Source of the DNA: Apostichopus japonicus
Lineage: Eukaryota > Echinodermata > Holothuroidea > Aspidochirotida > Stichopodidae
NCBI RefSeq assembly: GCF_037975245.1
Contig: NC_092572.1
Coordinates: forward strand, 29,981,989-30,045,988
Direction: 5' to 3'
Length of the DNA stretch: 64,000 nt
Both the position numbers and the translations under genes were made by a program. Shown in pieces: positions 35,438-47,485 of the stretch. Positions within the stretch are counted from its first letter, which is position 1, and each line of letters starts with the position of its first letter. Below the pieces are notes generated by a model, which was not told where the DNA came from, searched no databases, and saw nothing but the letters and a program-made list of their open reading frames with translations.

Positions 35438-37454
35438 ACAGGTACACTTGTAGTGCATGGGATGTGAACTGCATTGGGTTTGATGTACAGACTTCTGGCT
35501 CACATCTGACTCATCAATGTACTGTTAGTAACGTTGTACTTTCAGCTACTGTATTTTGGATGCAAGCAGAATGAATAATTTATTATTCTGGAGTATCTGG
35601 GAATTTCCCTTTAAAGTCCGTAGTAATGTGTATGCATTTGTATGCATCATTAGAACTGAGTCAGTATGTGTTGGTAATTATGCATAACTTGAAGTCTGTG
35701 ATGAAACAGGAGTTTCCATAAAAAAATAACTGGAGAGATAACCTCAACCATGATCTTGTACCTAAAGATTATATAATATTGTAAATAACACCTCCACTCT
35801 CCTGTAGTAAAGAAAACACCATCATGTGTTTGGCAGAAAGTGACACTGAGTAACGACTCAAGCAACATGCAGCTGAAATGCCGATTCTATGTCCTAATGA
35901 TAAAGAATGGTACACAAGATAACATTGTGTAGATGCATTGCTGCTGGAGAAGCATCAGGTTTTGTTCGTTTTCAACTATTCTGTTAAAAGCAGACCAAAT
36001 AGTCCACTGACAGACCTATGGAAGTGTTCAGGAGGTGTGCAGTAGACCCTGCAAGGTTTGGCCTCTATCAGGAATGTTTTATGACTGTTAATAATGACAC
36101 ATGGGAGCTGTTTGTATGCCTCCACAGATATTTCATCATCTCAGACATCACAGTTTCTAGGGGGGAATTAGGGGCAGTTTAGGTTTTGTTTGGTACAGAC
36201 AAATGAGGTTATGGTCTGTTTGGTTTAAAGATCCTGTTAATGAGAATGCAACATGACCCTGGATATGATGAAGAAAGGGAGAAAAACAGACTTTACCTCC
36301 TGTCAAGGTTTTACTCTTTCTTGAATCTTGTCCTGAACTGTAAAACCTTCCATTTCACAGGGAATATTTGGAATGCCAGGCAAGAATATTTGTAATTAAG
36401 AAATATTCTTGACTTATCAGTCAAGGAGTGATCCATCAAATCCAGCAGGTTTGACATCCTTCAGAATGTATCAATCATAATTCTTCAATACATAATACAA
36501 GAAATGTAACTTGTCCATTTGGTGCCTAGGCGGAATGAGTTTAAATGATGCCATCTTTACCCCCTCCCTATGCAACCTTTCTCCCTTTCCTGGTTCAATC
36601 TTGGTTTGTTTCATTCATAAGATAGCAGGGAATTGGTCAATATTAGTTCTTTATCCAACTTGGAAGGATTACGCCAACCTGTACCAGTTCATAAAACTCT
36701 TTAAGGTTTTATAAAAATTTAAAAAAAAAATAAAATGATTCAGCCTCTGAAGACGATCCTGCTAGGATCGAAACATCAGGCCCACATACTTTTACACAAG
36801 GTTTTATTTAGAATAAAATACCAGAATATTAAAATATAATTAATGAAAGGCTATGACAGGTTTTGTGTAGTTACTACAGCAAAACCTAACACCCTTATTC
36901 GGTTAACCAATATCGCATGTGCCCCCTCAAGTAAAGGGGAAGCAAAGTAAGCCATCATCACTTACTTGTTAGAGATACTACTTGTGATGAACAGCTCCAA
37001 ACAGTTAACAATTAACAATATCCTACTGATTTTCATCCTAAATATATGAACAGGTGGAGATGGCACCACAACACTGTTATGTCACACATTGATAAAATGG
37101 CTGCCCAGAGATGTCAGATCACACATAAACATCTCTTAAAGGAACAAGATATTTCTTAGTTTTTGGTGGGAATTGTTCGCTATTTACTTGTAAGCAACTC
37201 CATCATGTATCATATGAGGAAGCTATTACTTCTCCTGTAAGTACAATGCTGAACTGATCCGGGTCACTGGGGCCTGATGGGTTGTTAGTAATCCCCAGTG
37301 GCCCATAAATATACAGTATCTGCCACTTGGGAGTTTACCTGTCTAGACAATTATCTCTCTCTAATCAAATCCTAGAGGAAATCAATCGAGATTATTCAGT
37401 CTGAGGCCCTGAATATGACTTCATCTTGTTTTGTCTCTGTCTCTCATCTCTCAG
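35438..37454. other. Non-coding stretch with a retroelement-like hairpin tail
   Basis: Apart from the hairpin at 36751-36775, nothing with coding or element boundaries is supported. Confidence 0.45.
36740..36795 (+). repeat. Interspersed repeat tail with a CGATCC/GGATCG hairpin
   Basis: TTCAGCCTCTGAAGACGATC, then CTGCTAGGATCGAAACATCAGG, forms a six-pair stem, CGATCC with GGATCG, around a TGCTA loop. A diverged second copy at about 43130-43172 (GCCTCTGAAGA, ATCCTGTCAGGAT, GGAAAG) keeps the stem with compensating differences. The family is unknown; it looks like the conserved end of a dispersed element. Confidence 0.5.
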
Positions 37455-38210
37455 GGTTGCCTCCTCTACCCAGCAGATGGTAATGATGTAGTCTTTGTGG
37501 GTGTAAAGTGCCTCAACCTTATCAGAGGGAGCGTCTCATAAGTCTTCATTAGCTGTGTTTCCTCTGATCAACTGATGATGGATCGCTCCAGGCCTACCAT
37601 AATACTACCTCTTAGAGGGCTGGTATTTGTTGCACAACATCAGCTTGTTTGTACCCAAGTCTCCAGTTAAGTATAAACTCTATGCATGCAATATCTTGCC
37701 AACCATATTTAATGCCTGCTCTATTCATTCTAGGAGACATCATCATCATCATCCAGTGAACATTTGCTTGTGGAAGAAGCAGGGTATGCTTGTTATATAT
37801 GTTATATATTGCATTATGATCACAACTAATGCTTAGCAGCTACACAGTGGCTTCACATTGTCTGGGTTAGTTAACACTTCTGTGCATGTTTAAATATATA
37901 AACATTTGCCTGTCAAAGCTGAAAAGCATAGAGCCTTTTTTTTCTAAATTTTAGTGCAAGTTGTAATACTTATTGTAATGTTTGGATATCACGTTTGGGA
38001 TGAAAATACATTAGTTTCTAAAGGTTTTATGTCTGAACAGTTAATTAGTAACATACTTCTGACAGTTCAACAGATTGTGGTGGATGTGGTGTTTTCTGTG
38101 ATTTTTCTCCTAGAAAGTGGTCTCGTGGGACATGAAGGTAAAGTAAGCTGCTATTTACCACAGGTTACTTGAGGAGGACACCAGTGGGTTTGGATATAGA
38201 AGCAAACATA

Positions 38211-38735
38211 CACAAAGCATATATACTGTAGGTATGGTCTCATGACTATAACTAGTGTTATGGTCCTGTTACTGCAGCTAGCATTATGGTCTCATTACAG
38301 TACTGTTATGATCTCATTTCTCTAACTAGTGTTATGATCTTAATACATACACAAAGCATATATACTGTAGGTATGGTCTCATGACTATAACTAGTGTTAT
38401 GGTCCTGTTACTGCAGCTAGCATTATGGTCTCATTACAGTACTGTTATGATCTCATTTCTCTAACTAGTGTTATGATCTTAAAACATACACAAAGCATAT
38501 ATATATACTGTAGGTATGGTCTCATGACTATAACTAGTGTTATGGTCCTGTTACTGCAGCTAGTATTATGATCTCATTACAGTACCAGTGTTGTGATCTC
38601 ATTCCTGTAACTAGTGTTATGATCTTGTTACTCTTATCAAGTGTTATGATCTTGTTACAGTAACCAGTGTTCTGGTCTTGTTACTCTTATTATTAATGTT
38701 ACAGTACCAGTGTTACTAGTGTTACAATCTTACTA
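38211..38735. repeat. 139-bp tandem repeat, three good units plus decayed copies
   Basis: CACAAAGCATATATACTGTA starts at 38211 and 38350, and the third unit begins at 38489 with a small TA insertion. Internally each unit is built from shorter TAACTAGTGTTATGGTC-like subrepeats that continue in degraded form to about 38735. Confidence 0.9.
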
Positions 38736-39596
38736 GTCTGTGAAGATTTCTTTTTGGTTACCATTTCTCGGTCTTTGAGTTTCTTTACAGGTAGCTATGA
38801 AGACATGAGCCAGTATCTGGTTTAGATTAATGTTGATGACGGAGAGAGGTTCTTTGTATCTTCTTGGTGAGGTAGTAGGTTATATAGTTAAGAATTACAG
38901 CACTTGGCGATAACTATACAACCTGCTAGCTTTCCCAGCAGTACAATTACTCAACACATACTACATACTATTCCAGTCAAGATGTCAGCAGCTACAGCAG
39001 CAACAGAAGTATGAGAAATGAGGATGCTCTGATTAGCCTGTCCTGGGATCCCTGAGACCCTAACTTGTGAGGGTGTATCTGTGTTACACAGGTTGGAGTC
39101 TCAGGAACTCTTTGGCGAGCAAGATCATCACTGGAAGAACAAGACAGTGACAACGAGTGATTCAAACATGGAGGGGAATCCCCTCCTCATCCTCCTGATT
39201 GTCCACATGTACCAATAGAAGTGACATTCAGCAATGCATCATTTGAAGATGGCAAGTGAATCTCAACATTTGAAGATGGCAAGTGAAGCTTGTTGACTGA
39301 TGGGAAATGAAGATTGTGAGAAAATGGTAGAGTGAATATCTTTGTTAGGAGATTGCAAATGAAACTGGTGAAGTTAGGTATGCTACAAACTGTGTGTCAT
39401 GTGCACATACTCAGTTGATGTTCGCTGGACACATGGTGTATAATATGCCATGTTTGGAGCTTGGTAGATATGTATAAACACTTAATGTACTTGAATTAGC
39501 TACTGGGATAGTCCATACTGTAAATTAATTTCCTTAAGCATGATATAAATAGATCCAATATAAAAAGTGCAGTATCTCCTCAGGTCAAGTTCAGGT
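38736..39596. other. Non-coding stretch between two arrays
   Basis: It contains a short duplicated CATTTGAAGATGGCAAGTGA (about 39239 and 39267). No gene was supported. Confidence 0.45.
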
Positions 39597-40650
39597 CAAG
39601 TATGTATCACTTAATGGTATGTACAAGTAGTTATAGAATCAATACATATCACTAAATGGTGTGTACAAGTAGTTATAGAATCAATACATCTCACCTCTTG
39701 GTGTGTACAAATAGTATGTAGAATCAATACATAATACTTCTTGGTATGTACAAATAGTATGTAGAATCAATACATAACACTTCTTGGTGTGTACAAGTAG
39801 TTATAGAATCAATACATATCACTTCTAGGTATGTGCAGGTAGTTATAGAATCAATACATCTCACCTCTTGTTATGTGCAAATAGTATGTAGAATCAATAC
39901 ATATCACTTCTTAAAAGTATGTGCAAGTAGTATGCAAAATCAATACATATCACTTCTTGGTACGTGCAAGTAGCAGTGGCGGAGCTAGGGGTATTGGTCA
40001 GGGGGGGCGAGAATGGTCTGTAGGGGCGCTTTCGACACTATCTAAGCGCCACCATAGGTTGGTGCGGAGCGTACAGAAAAGTTTTGGGCAAAGATACTCC
40101 CTAAATCGCCAGAAATGACCCTTTCTGGGCCTTGCTAATTTGCAGATAAACGAAGAATAAATAGGTGTCATCACCATTTGAAACCCCGTATAGTTCTTGG
40201 AAATAGTTTCGTACAACCAAAGTGCCGATAAATTTAAGACCGCCGTTAGAGCAGTTTGTCAGAAAATTACACCAACAAAATGTGACAAATGTCAATAGGT
40301 AGATGAGAGCGCTAAAAAAAGTTGATAATCATGAATAAGTAAAAAGTGGTAAAAAGCTGAAAAAGGGCGCCAGCAGTCCATTTGAGTCCGTCAGGGGGTG
40401 CATCCGCCCCCCCTGACTGTATGGATGCACCGCCACTGGCAAGTAGTGTGTAGAATCAATACATATCACTTCTTGGTATGTGCAAATAGTATGTAAAATC
40501 AATACATAATACTTCTTGGAATGTGCAAGTAGTATGTAAAATCAATAAATATCACTTCTTAAAAGTATGTGCAAGTAGTACTGTATGTAAAATCAATACA
40601 TAATACTTCTTGGAATGTGCAAGTAGTGTGTAGAATCAAGTGATATGTGT
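39597..40650. repeat. About 43-bp tandem array, split by a MITE
   Basis: Units carry AGAATCAATACATATCACTT, CTTGGTATGTGCAAGTAG and a short spacer. GAATCAATAC starts at 39678, 39721, 39764 and 39806, giving 42-43 bp. The array is interrupted at 39974 by a hAT-type insertion and resumes at 40439 with the duplicated target bases, so the array existed before the insertion. Confidence 0.92.
39966..40446. mobile_element. hAT-type MITE, 465 bp, with 8-bp target duplication GCAAGTAG
   Basis: The element (39974-40438) begins CAGTGGCGGAGC and ends GCACCGCCACTG, with imperfect terminal inverted repeats of about 30 bp running into GTCAGGGGGG. Its target duplication GCAAGTAG (39966-39973 and 40439-40446) is part of the surrounding 43-bp repeat unit. 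It has no transposase. Minus-strand frames across it (about 39998-40295) have no recognisable domain and are not called as genes. Confidence 0.9.
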
Positions 40651-42670
40651 TGATTCTACATACTACATACAAATACCATTAAAGTAATACATGCTTTATC
40701 TTTAACTGCTAATTTATTAGTCATGTCAATCCATTACAGTATTTAATCCAACCAGTTCCATGTATGTTGCATAGCATTGATACTTGCAACAACATCTACA
40801 GAGAACATGTTACAAGCCTATGGTAATGTTGGAACTTGTGGAAAGAAGGCCCAGAGCTAACTGTTTATGTTTAGTCATTTTTTAAACGTTTGTAATAAAT
40901 TTGTCAAAGTACTTCATTCCTTTGGAAGTTTTAAAATCAATGAAGCACCCATGCATGGTAAACAGTGTTGTTTGAGAGCACAAAATGTTTCTTGTTATAT
41001 TAATATTGCCAATGGTTTGCTATGACCTAAATTTCTGAATTCTATTTTAAAGTATCTTGGTTCAGGAGCTTTCTTCTGTTGCTTCAAGGAGCATATTTCA
41101 ACAATAATGGAGGTTATAGAAAGCAGCATGTTTAGATGTATATTATGATTTGTACCATATCATCACATTTTTATTTCATGCCTAAATTCTTCATTCAATC
41201 ATCAGTAAACAGATGATAAACCCCCTCCCCATTCTTCCCTATTTCAGTACTTTCACAGCTCATTTGTCTCTCATATTACTTTAATAAAGAGGTATTGATT
41301 GGTGTTTTCTTTTCTTCTTTTCTGTTTTGCTTTGTTATTTGTTTTACCTGCATGTGAGTAGTTTAATCATGGAACAAACAAGAAAATTGGTCTATGGTGA
41401 GAGATTTATTCTCTGACAGCAAATTGAAGTAGCCTTTCTATTGATTATGCTAGTCAACTTTAGTACATATTGTTGGTACGTCCAGATCTATAATATATAA
41501 ACTGAAGTTTAACTAACGACTATTCTTCTTTTCAATCTAAATTTTAACTGCATACTGTTCTAACCTTTCAGTATATTTCAGTTGGAATTAAGATTTCCTG
41601 GGCTAAGTTTTCTGCTTGTTCTTATAAATGTATCCATTGCTTCCAGAATGTGGCCTGGTACAGAAATAGAGGGAGACATTCCTCTTTATACCTGGACCAA
41701 GTTGAAGCCAAATAGCATGTAGTACAATATTTAACTCTCATTGAAATTATTACTAAAATATGCAAATTCAATGCTATTAATTTGATTAATCACATTAACT
41801 TGCTGCTTTAAAGTATTATTGAGCAGTTTTCCTTGGATTTGGTATTTCTGGTTAGCGAACTGGAGTCTGGTTCTACTCGTGCAATGGTTTCAAAACAAAT
41901 CACTTTAGCTGCACTTCAGTTTTAATGATTGGGGTGCCTTCACCTCCCTCTGTATTTGAGAGGTGGTCAGATTCTGAAGTACATGCTCGTCTTGGTTGGG
42001 GACTGGCTGTTCCAGGATGCAGGAATTAGTGCAACAATTACAGGCCTTCCAGGTAACACTCTGAATACTTGTCACAAAGAGATGGATTGGTATAGGCCAG
42101 TGTTCATCCACATCATCACCTGGATAGGGTCTTCAATACGAGCATTTTTTAGCTTCTCAGACCTTGGAATATAAAACTAACATTTTCATTTGAAATGATG
42201 ATGAAAAATTTCAAATTTCCAGATCCCTGTTTTAGATGTGATTAAAATTATTATGAAAAAGTGTCTGGATTGCTGAGAATCACTTCAAATTTTTTAATTA
42301 ATATTTCTTCATTAACTTTTATTTGGTAACAACATGGAAGAAGATGTCTCTCTTTCATCAAATTTAAGATTGACTTTGAGGAACATTCAGCAGATTTTGG
42401 TAAATATTTTCACTAAATACAAACATTGCTCAAGAAGCAGAACCAGAACAAAAGAAATGTTGTTCAGATGAACTTCATGAATGTTGTCTACATATCATTA
42501 GCACACCAGTGACAGGATGATTCCCACAAATCAGGCATTCGGAAGGAAATTCTCCTCCCCACCCCCCCCCCCTGCTCCCACTTCATTAAACAGACTGAAA
42601 ACACACTAAGGACACTTATGTAATGTGACAAAAGTAAGAGCACACTATAGGAAGATCAAGGGGAGAGTTT
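40651..42670. other. Non-coding stretch
   Basis: An 81-codon + frame at 41929-42174 overlaps a 68-codon minus frame. Both lack motifs and splice context and may be an old element remnant. No other feature was supported. Confidence 0.45.
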
Positions 42671-42875
42671 AAAGGGTGTGAAAACTCACGCCGAAAGAAA
42701 TGTCTGATGCCGGTAATCTGACCTAGTTTCGAATGAGGTGTACCAGAAGTGTTAGACACCACCATCGACCCCAGAAAATACACACACAGCTTGCTACCGT
42801 CGGTAATTAGACACCATTGTACATTCAGTACATACAACTGTGGTCAATACCCACAGCACAGTGTATAAACGATAC
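42671..42875 (-). repeat. Dispersed repeat, inverted relative of 57120-57319
   Basis: Reverse-complemented, this segment matches 57120-57319 over about 200 bp, sharing ACACCTCATTCGAAACTAGG and GGTAGCAAGCTGTGTGTGTA. It is an interspersed element of unknown class; no terminal repeats or target duplications could be defined. Confidence 0.75.
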
Positions 42876-44528
42876 AGCGACGGACATCTCAGGTCCAGCT
42901 AAACACATTTCATTACTGTTTGCACTTTGTAGCGACACGAACAAAACGTCACTTTCAAGCAACAGATGGCCGCACGCGGTTTGCGGCGAGTCTTCAATGC
43001 CTTTGAAGAGGGAATCCCCCTAGATCTCACTAATTTAACTCGTCCATTTTTCATATTTAGTTTTCTGTCCAATTTCAATACCTGTCTGCGTATCTATCCC
43101 ATTTAAATCTATCATTAGTCTGTTTTGAATTCAGTTAGCCTCTGAAGAAAATCCTGTCAGGATGGAAAGTCTAATTTAAATATATTTACCTACACACGCT
43201 TTATACGCAATACATATTAACATCTTGTTAACAGATATATCATCTCTTTGAGCTTAATTAGTTAAAACTAAACTTGACAAGTCAAACAACTGACTTTACC
43301 TGTCATGGGATTAAAGTTATACTTAATAGCATCAAATAGTTTATCAAAATCAACTCAAAAAGATGGGTTTTTTTAAAGATATGATGAAGATTGTTAAGAT
43401 ATGAATTAGTCTAGCACTCTAGCTGGTTTGTCGTCAATTTATTTCACAGAGTCAGCGAATAAACTTCCGGAGTTTATTTCATCATCTCTAATTCATTCAT
43501 TCAGTTTTTTCACTTTTCCATCCTAATCTATAGTTATAAACTAGTATTAAATTTTTGTGAAGCTATTACACACAGGTTATTATACATGTTAACTACTCGT
43601 TATACTACACTGTAAGCTGCTTCATGATTCATAGCGGATCGTTGAATTTGCTTTTATTAAAGGTGCTGGACATTTGGTTCATTACATCAAGTTGGAACAA
43701 ACACTAAATGAAAACTGAAACCATGATGGAAAAACTTTGTAAGCTCTCTTATCGCCGACACGCATTTTCTGTTCCTAGCACCTATATTTTACTGTACTTT
43801 CCACCGTTTCCATGAATACAATGCATCAGTGCGACTAAACGGAATATTTTGACCAGTCCATCAAAACACAATATATGTAATTGAGGGCGGGCTTCCTCTC
43901 CCTCAATCCATTCCAAAACATATTACAAAACCCGATAATTCGATACCCTGTGTTCTGTAATTTGACTTGGTATGGTGCAGTTTATAGGTCTGGACTTTCT
44001 GCCTGCTCGAACGCCAGAGGATGGCTATTGCTGACAAACAATTTGAATAGATGACGCTCTGTTGAAACCGACTAATTGAAAATGCAACTCAACCGCAAAC
44101 ATAAGGAACGCCTGCAAGATTTTATACCTATTTATTCAATGGTTGAAAAACGGATGAATTAAGAAATATTAGACACGTGTGGTCATGTCAGTTCCAGTGG
44201 CGGCCCCTTGACGTACCCCACCAAGGGCAAACTGACTGGACCCCACGCCGAGTAGTCTACGCGATTTCACCGTTGGCATGACACGTATGTAAAGGCTGAG
44301 ACCCTTCCCTCAATGTTGTTCTTGTTTTGTCTCCCTCCCCCCCCCCCCCACACACCCTTCTTCCAAATGTCCTGTGACGCCACTTGGTAGTACAAGCAAT
44401 AAACAGGAAAATCTCTTTTTAACTACCCATCTCTTGAGGAAGCCATGTTGGTTTGCTTCCAGTGCTTGGTTGATGAAGTGCTATCCCCAGCCAGTAAATT
44501 GGAGATTAATAAAAGAAGCGTTATATCC
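42876..44528. other. Non-coding stretch with transposon remnants
   Basis: It contains the second hairpin-tail copy (about 43130-43172), a CAGTGGCGG sequence at 44194 with a possible opposing end near 44388 (no matching target duplication), and a C13 run at 44337-44349. Confidence 0.4.
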
Positions 44529-44756
44529 CAGTGGCGGAGCGTCCATATAGTCAGGCGGCGAATGCCCCCCCCCCCCCACCCCCTGACGGACTCAAAGGGA
44601 CTGCTGGCGCCCTTTTCAGCTTTTTACAATTTTTACTTATTCGCGATTATTTACTTTTTTATTGCGCTCTCATCTACCTATTGACATTTTGTTGGCGATG
44701 ACACCTATTTATTCTTCGTTTATCTGCAAATTAGCAAGGCCAGGAAAGGGTCATTT
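44529..44756. mobile_element. Truncated, inverted relative of the 465-bp MITE
   Basis: It starts CAGTGGCGGAGC and follows the reverse complement of 39974-40438: CCCTGACGGACTCAAAG, GACTGCTGGCGCCCTTTT and CTCATCTACCTATTGACATT. It lacks about 100 bp from the middle and stops at GGGTCATTT, so the second terminal repeat is missing. A C13 run has expanded near its intact end. Confidence 0.85.
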
Positions 44757-46659
44757 ATATATATTATTTTATATAATATAGCCTATATTATCCCGCCAGT
44801 ATACTAAATTTTCTCGAGTTCTAAAAGTACTTTCGACGTTACAAAATATCACTGTTTTTACTTTACACAAACTAAAAATATGTGAAAAAACACTTTACTA
44901 CATACATGCGGGTGAGTTTAATCTACTTGAGTTAATCATGTTTGGATAATAATTAAACACCTTTTCCTCCAGAGCAAATTTCTGGTAAAAAAAAAAATGG
45001 AAAAATAACGTTCTACTGAACTGGTGCCAAAAGCTGTAAATATGACACAATCATATGTAGTCCTTAACAATCCAAAATTTACTTCAAATGTTCACCGTCC
45101 CCTTGTACATCTCTCTCCAAGTGCACGCTGTTCCACTTTTGAACCAAATAAATATGGAAAACGTAACAATTATTAGATCATAATTTAACAACGTAACCTT
45201 GTACTTATCTGTTCATTAGTAACATGGTATATATAGAGGGCGCAATTCATATAATAATGGAACTATCAATTCATACTTTGTCTATGAAACATTGCAGTGA
45301 AAATATCATCTATATTTGCTTTTGAGGAATTATAGACGATCATAATGACTATGAGTAACAACCAAAGCTAACAACTCCCTGGTACGAATGAAACTATTTC
45401 TTTAAATGACAACGGACGAAACATATAAGTCTATGATATGCTTGTATTGTTTCCATCGATGTATTCATTTGGCCCTTCTCCTTTGAAAGTGACAAATGTC
45501 TGAAATGCTCCTTTATAGTTAACTCAATGATGTCATTGATCCCTCGCTGCAAGTTAATGTTTTATGAGAACCCATTTATTAAAACAATAATTATAAACTT
45601 TTCCTTTGACTTCATACAAGTAAAATATCACACATGAAAGTCATCCAACACCTAGCCTTCGAAATATTTCTCTAACTAAATACTCCGGTACAAAAATTTC
45701 ATCTTAGGCCAAAATCAAGTGTTTGCTTTGATTTGGTTATGTTGCTATTTGAAACTGCAAATAGCTTCATTAAACACATTTTAGAAAAATTTAAAGCAAA
45801 ATAACATGCAAGTCCCTTTTCTTCCCCCCCCCCCCCTTGCTGTGCATGTGAGTAGTAGAAATGTATGAAAGACGCACTCCATTTATTTTTGTCTCTCTTT
45901 CTTGTCTTTTACAAATGAATGCAATAAATATTTACTTGCTAATCAACGTTCACTTCTTGAATATACTTAAAAAATACTTTTAGCTTATTACATGATGACC
46001 TGGGGCAAATTTTTAAATCTGATATGTTAACGTAAGTTGAGAGAAGTAAGTGGGGGGGGGGGGGGGTTGCTGGTAATTTTCTACTTGCCATTCCTGTTAC
46101 CGAGGTATTCACATTGGAAATACCGCCTATGCTAACTGTCGGGAATAATATACTCGTCGGCTGCTCGGTGCAAGGCTAAATGTTAACATTTTTAATTAAT
46201 AGACAGAAACAAAGCAATTTCTTTTCACGCATAACTCATAACATATAAACAATTAACATGGCCTCCATGGAGCACAAGCAACACAAGTTTTAACGTATTG
46301 TAAACATGTTATTATTCATTAAGCAGAGGCCAAACATATTTGTTTCCGTGCGAAATGTTGTGTTGATTCCGTCTGTGGAACTGATCACTGATGAGCTGTG
46401 AGAAAGTGATGGTTTGTTTGGTAAAATTTCTGGAAAATGGAAGACCAAATACCAAGGACTGCTTAGAATTATTCTATATAATAACAAGTCAATGATCTTT
46501 GAAAACATGCGAACTTTTAAGTACTTTTGGTTGAGTGTAAACGTACGTAGAAACTGTATTATACTGAACCAAATGCTTTCGTACAATTGAAGCAAAGCTT
46601 GTTCTATCTTTGGTACAAGCTACCTCCAAGCAGTAATATCATCGGTGCAAACTTTAACC
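44757..46659. other. Non-coding stretch
   Basis: Only a poly(C) run at about 45826-45837 and a G15 run at 46052-46066 stand out. A 101-codon minus frame at 46290-46595 has no recognisable domain. Confidence 0.45.
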
Positions 46660-47436
46660 TGGACTGACTATGTCAATGCGGAAACGTGCAAAAACAACAA
46701 CAACAAAAAACGTACCAACCATGAAGGTCACGTGACGTACTCCATGATTGTAGCACAATTATGGTACTCCTTGAATGTATATTCTACACCAACTAAAGTC
46801 ATGATCTCATAGCTACCACATTCCTTGTGAATTGTGAAGCTACTCGAACAGTGATTTCTACCTTAGTGGTACATCTTCTCAAAGAAACGCAGTTTCAATT
46901 CCAAATTACCAGTTTTGAGTATTTCTTTAGAACTGCAACTGGAACGCACGTAGCTTATCAGGACCGTACACAATCAATACGGACACGAAAAGCAGACGAC
47001 AGGATTAGTTTTTCCTTAGCAACATAAGTCTCGTTCACAAATTTGTGTGTGGCCCATAGAAATTAAACTAGCCCTACTTCAATTTCTATGGTGTGGTCTC
47101 CTTGCCGTTTTACACGTAAAATGCATGTAACAAGGTAGGAGTAACCGCTGTACATAGTCTATAAGACTATGGCAGTAGATGTTCGAATAGAAGTCACTGT
47201 GTCTATGGAGGTCAAAAATTTGATGAGACAGAAAATAATCTCAACAACGTTATCATTCAAATCCAAGCAGTTATTCTCAAATTTACGGTTAATACCCCGT
47301 TATAATGGCATCCTGTTGTTTACAGAACCATATACGGCTCTGTACAGAACGCTTATCTCTTCGAATTGACAAATGGTTAAATAATACGTTAGTAGCACCT
47401 GCTAGAATGTCACATGACCCTCCATGGTTGGTACGT
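46660..47436. mobile_element. Inverted-repeat element abutting the ZNHIT2 promoter
   Basis: ACGTACCAACCATGAAGGTC at 46710, continuing ACGTGAC, is mirrored at 47409-47436 by GTCACATGACCCTCCATGG and TTGGTACGT, giving imperfect inverted repeats of about 27 bp. An internal hairpin, CATAGAAATT with AATTTCTATG, lies at about 47057-47092. A related partial copy at about 62295-62560 shares the left half and some sequence outside the inverted repeat (GACTGACTATGTCAA), so the true left boundary may be at about 46660. No target duplication was found. The right end is 50 bp before the ZNHIT2 start codon. Two 66-codon frames inside lack domains. Confidence 0.6.
46727..46736. promoter_or_regulatory. Second GTCACGTGAC palindrome, inside the element
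   Basis: It is the same 10-bp E-box palindrome as upstream of the YqaJ gene, here part of the left inverted repeat. The opposite end has GTCACATGAC, one base different. Confidence 0.4.
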
Positions 47437-47485
47437 GTTCCTACCTTGGAGTGAGAGTTCTAGGTTATATTAGATTCGATTAAAC

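Larger units (their letters stand above)
5755..37541 (+). pseudogene. Putative five-exon gene or decayed gene of unrecognised family
   Basis: Five exon-like segments, each with AG acceptor and GT donor where applicable, keep one frame: 5755-5823 (starts ILFYLVTEETALSVEK), 8682-8761, 14341-14466, 28563-28707 and terminal 37455-37541 (ends CLNLIRGSVS then TAA). Junction phases agree at every join (0/0, 2/2, 2/2, 0/0), and strong pyrimidine tracts precede several acceptors. Two stops interrupt the frame: TGA at 8685-8687 and TAG at 14402-14404. If the first exons are 5' UTR, the ATG at 28579 gives an intact 71-residue protein. Conserved-looking segments include VEAADEFDVIPH (exon 3) and DETDDICSQWQLKLNRPDN (exon 4). 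I do not recognise the family. Alternatives: an unprocessed pseudogene, a coding-like UTR, or a chance chain. The terminal exon also has an internal GTAATG donor at about 37480, so the 3' end is uncertain. No first exon with a start codon was found upstream of 5755. Confidence 0.35.

Noticed and set aside
36747-36780. Hammerhead-ribozyme-like pattern CTGAAGA, stem, GAAAC
   Set aside because: There is one extra base between the CUGANGA core and stem II, and no partner strand with the cleavage-site triplet for stems I and III was found.
39998-40295. Two minus-strand frames (72 and 64 codons) as a gene
   Set aside because: They lie wholly inside the 465-bp MITE, and the truncated copy at 44529-44756 has deletions that do not preserve a frame.
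44194-44388. A further hAT-type MITE with CAGTGGCGG and CGCCACTT ends
   Set aside because: The ends match only over a few bases and no 8-bp target duplication flanks them.
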